A DNA stretch of 64,000 bases from the NCBI GenBank assembly GCA_024235955.1, contig JACKLJ010000003.1, positions 248,001 to 312,000 of the forward strand. Direction: 5' to 3'. Each line of letters begins with the position of its first letter. Within the stretch, counting starts at the first letter, position 1. Both the position numbers and the translations under genes were made by a program. The notes under the pieces are model-generated. The model worked only from the letters and a program-made list of their open reading frames with translations, was not told where the DNA came from and ran no database searches. Shown here one piece after another: positions 61,780-64,000 of the stretch. This stretch comes from Burkholderiaceae bacterium. GTDB taxonomy: Bacteria > Pseudomonadota > Gammaproteobacteria > Burkholderiales > Burkholderiaceae_C.

Positions 61780-63843
61780 ATGGATGCTTCTGTCCAAGCC
61801 CCTGAAAAAGCCTCAAACCGACAAATAGTTGGCGCTTGCCCACACGATTGTCCCGACACCTGCAGTTTCGTGACCACCGTGGAAGACGGCCGGGCGGTGC
61901 GTGTGCGCGGCAACCCCGCCCACGGCCCCACCGACGGCGTGCTGTGCGCCAAGGTGTCGCGTTACACCGAACGTACCTATCACCCGCAGCGTGTGCTCAC
62001 CCCGCTGAGGCGCACCGGCCCCAAGGGCAGCGGCCGCTTCGAGCCCGTGGGCTGGGACGAGGCGCTAGCCGACATCGCCGCCCGCCTGGCGGCCATCGCC
62101 GGGCGCGATGCCCAGGCCATCCTGCCCTACAGCTACGCCGGCACCATGGGCCTGGTGCAGGGCGAATCGATGGACCGGCGCTTCTTCCACCGCCTCGGCG
62201 CCAGCCTGCTGGACCGCACCATCTGCTCCACCGCCGGCGGCACCGCACTGGCCTATACGCTGGGCGGCAAGCTGGGCATGAAGGTGGAGTTCTTCGCCGA
62301 GGCCCGGCTGATCCTGATCTGGGGCAGCAATTCGATTGCCAGCAACCTGCATTTCTGGCGGCTGGCCCAGCAGGCCCGGCGCGAGGGTGCGCGGCTGGTG
62401 TGCATCGACCCGCGCCGCACCGACACCGCCGACAAGTGCGACGAGCACATCCAGCTGCTGCCCGGCACCGACGCCGCGCTGGCGCTGGCCCTGATGCACG
62501 AGCTGATCGCCCACGACTGGCTGGACCACGATTACATCGAGCGCCATACGCTGGGCTGGCCGGCGCTGAAAGAGCGCGCCCAGCTATGGAATCCGGAGCG
62601 CGCCGCGGCCGTCTGCGGCGTGCCGGCGCAGCAGATCCGCGATCTGGCGCGGGCGTACGGCACCACGCGGCCGGCCGCCATTCGCCTGAACTACGGCATG
62701 CAGCGCGTGCACGGCGGCGGCAACGCGGTGCGCGCCATCGCCTGCCTGCCGGCGCTCACCGGCGCCTGGCGGCACCGTGCCGGTGGCGTGCTGCTTTCCA
62801 GCGGCGGGCATTTCCCGGTGGACCGCGCCACGCTGCAGCGGCCGGACCTGCTGGCCGGCCGCGCGCCGCGCACCATCAACATGGTGCAGATTGGCGACGC
62901 GCTGCTGCACCCGGGCGGCGGTGACTTCGGCCCCAGGCTGGAGGCGCTGGTGGTCTACAACAGCAACCCGGTGGCGGTGGCGCCGGAGTCCGGCAAGGTG
63001 GTGCAGGGCTTCGCGCGCGAGGATCTGTTCACCGTGGTGCTGGAGCACTTCATGACCGACACCGCCGACCACGCCGACTACGTGCTGCCCGCCACCACCC
63101 AGCTCGAGCACTGGGACATCCACGCCGCCTACGGCCACACCGACGTGCTGCTCAACCGCCCGGCCATCGAGCCGCCGGGCCAGGCGCGCTCCAACGCCGC
63201 CGTCTTCCGCGAGCTGGCGGCGCGCATGGGCTTCGACGAACCTTGTTTCGCCGACAGCGACGAAGCGCTCTGCCGCCAGGCCTACGGCGACGCCGTGAAG
63301 TGGGACGAGCTGCTGGCCCACGGTTTCGCCAGCCTGCCGGTGCCGGACGCGCCTTTCGCCGAAGGCGGCTTTCCAACGCCCAGCGGCCGCTGCGAGTTCC
63401 ACAGCGCCGCCCTGGCCGCCCAAGGCCAGGACGGCCTGCCCGACCACGTGCCCAATTACGAGCTGCCAGTGCCGGGCGGCCGCTACCCGCTGGCCATGAT
63501 CTCGCCGCCGGCGCGCAACTTCCTCAACAGCAGCTTCGTCAATGTGCAGAGCCTGCGCGACATGGAGGGCGAGCCGCTGCTGGAAATCCACCCGCAGGAC
63601 GCCGCGGCTCGCGGCATCGCCAGCGGCGACGTGGTGCGCGTGTTCAACGACCGCGGCAGCTACCGCGTGAAGGCCGAGGTCTGCACCCGCGCCCGCCCCG
63701 GCGTCGTCAACGGCCTGGGCATCTGGTGGCGCAAGTTCGGACTGGCCGGCACCAACGTCAACGAACTCACCAGCCAGAAGCTGACCGACATGGGCCGCGG
63801 GCCGGTGTTCTACGACTGCGTGGTGGAGGTGGCGGCGGCGTGA
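61780..63843 (+). CDS. Molybdopterin-dependent oxidoreductase
   Basis: 687 residues of the DMSO-reductase superfamily. The N-terminus binds a 4Fe-4S cluster with CPHDCPDTCSF and GVLCAK (four Cys at about 21, 25, 29 and 57). Molybdopterin-guanine-dinucleotide segments follow: LILIWGSNSIASNLHFW, LVCIDPRRTDTADKCDEHIQLLPGTDAALALAL (in parts), INMVQIGDALLHPGG and the C-terminal MISPPARNFLNSSFVNVQSL domain. There is no twin-arginine signal, so it is cytosolic. It resembles formate-dehydrogenase/assimilatory-type single-subunit enzymes of unknown substrate. The stop overlaps the GTG of the next gene (GTGA). Confidence 0.88.
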   Translation: MDASVQAPEKASNRQIVGACPHDCPDTCSFVTTVEDGRAVRVRGNPAHGPTDGVLCAKVSRYTERTYHPQRVLTPLRRTGPKGSGRFEPVGWDEALADIAARLAAIAGRDAQAILPYSYAGTMGLVQGESMDRRFFHRLGASLLDRTICSTAGGTALAYTLGGKLGMKVEFFAEARLILIWGSNSIASNLHFWRLAQQARREGARLVCIDPRRTDTADKCDEHIQLLPGTDAALALALMHELIAHDWLDHDYIERHTLGWPALKERAQLWNPERAAAVCGVPAQQIRDLARAYGTTRPAAIRLNYGMQRVHGGGNAVRAIACLPALTGAWRHRAGGVLLSSGGHFPVDRATLQRPDLLAGRAPRTINMVQIGDALLHPGGGDFGPRLEALVVYNSNPVAVAPESGKVVQGFAREDLFTVVLEHFMTDTADHADYVLPATTQLEHWDIHAAYGHTDVLLNRPAIEPPGQARSNAAVFRELAARMGFDEPCFADSDEALCRQAYGDAVKWDELLAHGFASLPVPDAPFAEGGFPTPSGRCEFHSAALAAQGQDGLPDHVPNYELPVPGGRYPLAMISPPARNFLNSSFVNVQSLRDMEGEPLLEIHPQDAAARGIASGDVVRVFNDRGSYRVKAEVCTRARPGVVNGLGIWWRKFGLAGTNVNELTSQKLTDMGRGPVFYDCVVEVAAA

Positions 63844-64000
63844 GCGGGGGATGGTTCGCGGCCCGGCCGCGCGCGAGGGTGGTGGCGCGCCTGGGCGTGC
63901 TGGTGCTGGGCTCGGGGCTGATGGCCGGCGGGCTCACGGGCTGTTCCACCGCCGCGTACTACTGGCAGTCCGCCATCGGCCACCTGAACCTGATGGCTGC
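63840..64000 (+). CDS. Predicted aminopeptidase lipoprotein, N-terminal part
   Basis: GTG 63840 overlaps the previous stop; 53 codons are visible before the window ends. After a basic head comes a hydrophobic run and a lipobox-like LTGCST (Cys about residue 34), then AAYYWQSAIGHLNLM. The Cys-x(4-6)-YYWQxxxGHLxLM sequence is that of the predicted aminopeptidases of COG4324. The rest, including the zinc motif, lies outside the window. Confidence 0.7.
   Translation, partial: MSGGWFAARPRARVVARLGVLVLGSGLMAGGLTGCSTAAYYWQSAIGHLNLMA

Overview
The window is high-GC bacterial chromosome, most likely from a betaproteobacterium of the Comamonadaceae (order Burkholderiales). This rests on several things: a tripartite-tricarboxylate (Bug-type) receptor, gentisate and acyl-CoA catabolism of the betaproteobacterial kind, a fused isobutyryl-CoA mutase, and above all dozens of small dispersed repeats whose style (core GCGCAGGCAGCTAT) I associate with that family. 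No rRNA, tRNA or CRISPR array is visible. The species cannot be named from the sequence alone.

Layout. 1-2.9 kb: a secretion-type cluster with a CsgG/HfaB-like outer-membrane lipoprotein, a Sel1-repeat protein and small exported proteins. 3.0-7.2 kb: hydroxyacyl-CoA dehydrogenase, then a gentisate operon (dioxygenase, fumarylpyruvate hydrolase, terminator) and a Bug receptor. 7.6-10.7 kb: hemerythrin, phosphatidylserine decarboxylase, purT. 10.9-13.4 kb: a small integron cassette island without an integrase. It has two cassettes, and the second attC site is split by an IS1111-type element of the IS110 family whose ends match the known subterminal-repeat layout. 13.6-35.2 kb: a large acyl-CoA catabolic block. 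It holds a TetR repressor, an SDR, a biotin-dependent acyl-CoA carboxylase (alpha and beta), two acyl-CoA dehydrogenases and a CoA ligase; then a Liv-type ABC importer with its own CoA ligase; then a crotonase, a thiolase and a FadB/FadJ-like protein. A near-identical palindrome lies at the TetR promoter and at the thiolase promoter, which suggests one regulon. The layout recalls acyclic-terpene (atu) or leucine (liu) catabolism but is neither exactly.

35.2-40.1 kb: a split MacAB-TolC-like efflux operon. 40.2-44.7 kb: acyltransferase, AMP nucleosidase, UbiA prenyltransferase, DUF454 protein. 44.9-51.1 kb: gamma-glutamyltransferase, and a PPK2-icmF operon with an 18-bp perfect palindrome upstream. 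51.2-52.9 kb: a cysteine-free CsoR/CstR-family regulator followed by a persulfide dioxygenase-rhodanese fusion. 53.2-64 kb: amidase, BON-LysM protein, type III pantothenate kinase, two metallopeptidase-like proteins, a second Liv-type binding protein, a molybdopterin oxidoreductase and the start of a predicted aminopeptidase.

Two repeat systems run through the window. One (about 60 bp, core GCGCAGGCAGCTAT) lies mostly just upstream of start codons and has also been absorbed in frame into four coding sequences. The other (about 100-480 bp, G/C-tract hairpins) lies directly after stop codons in nine of nine copies, always with the same end facing the gene. Its long copies carry a hairpin with compensatory changes. 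The most unusual places are the IS-interrupted attC with its probable guide-RNA region, the stop-proximal element, the in-frame repeat insertions and the cysteine-less sulfide-type regulator.
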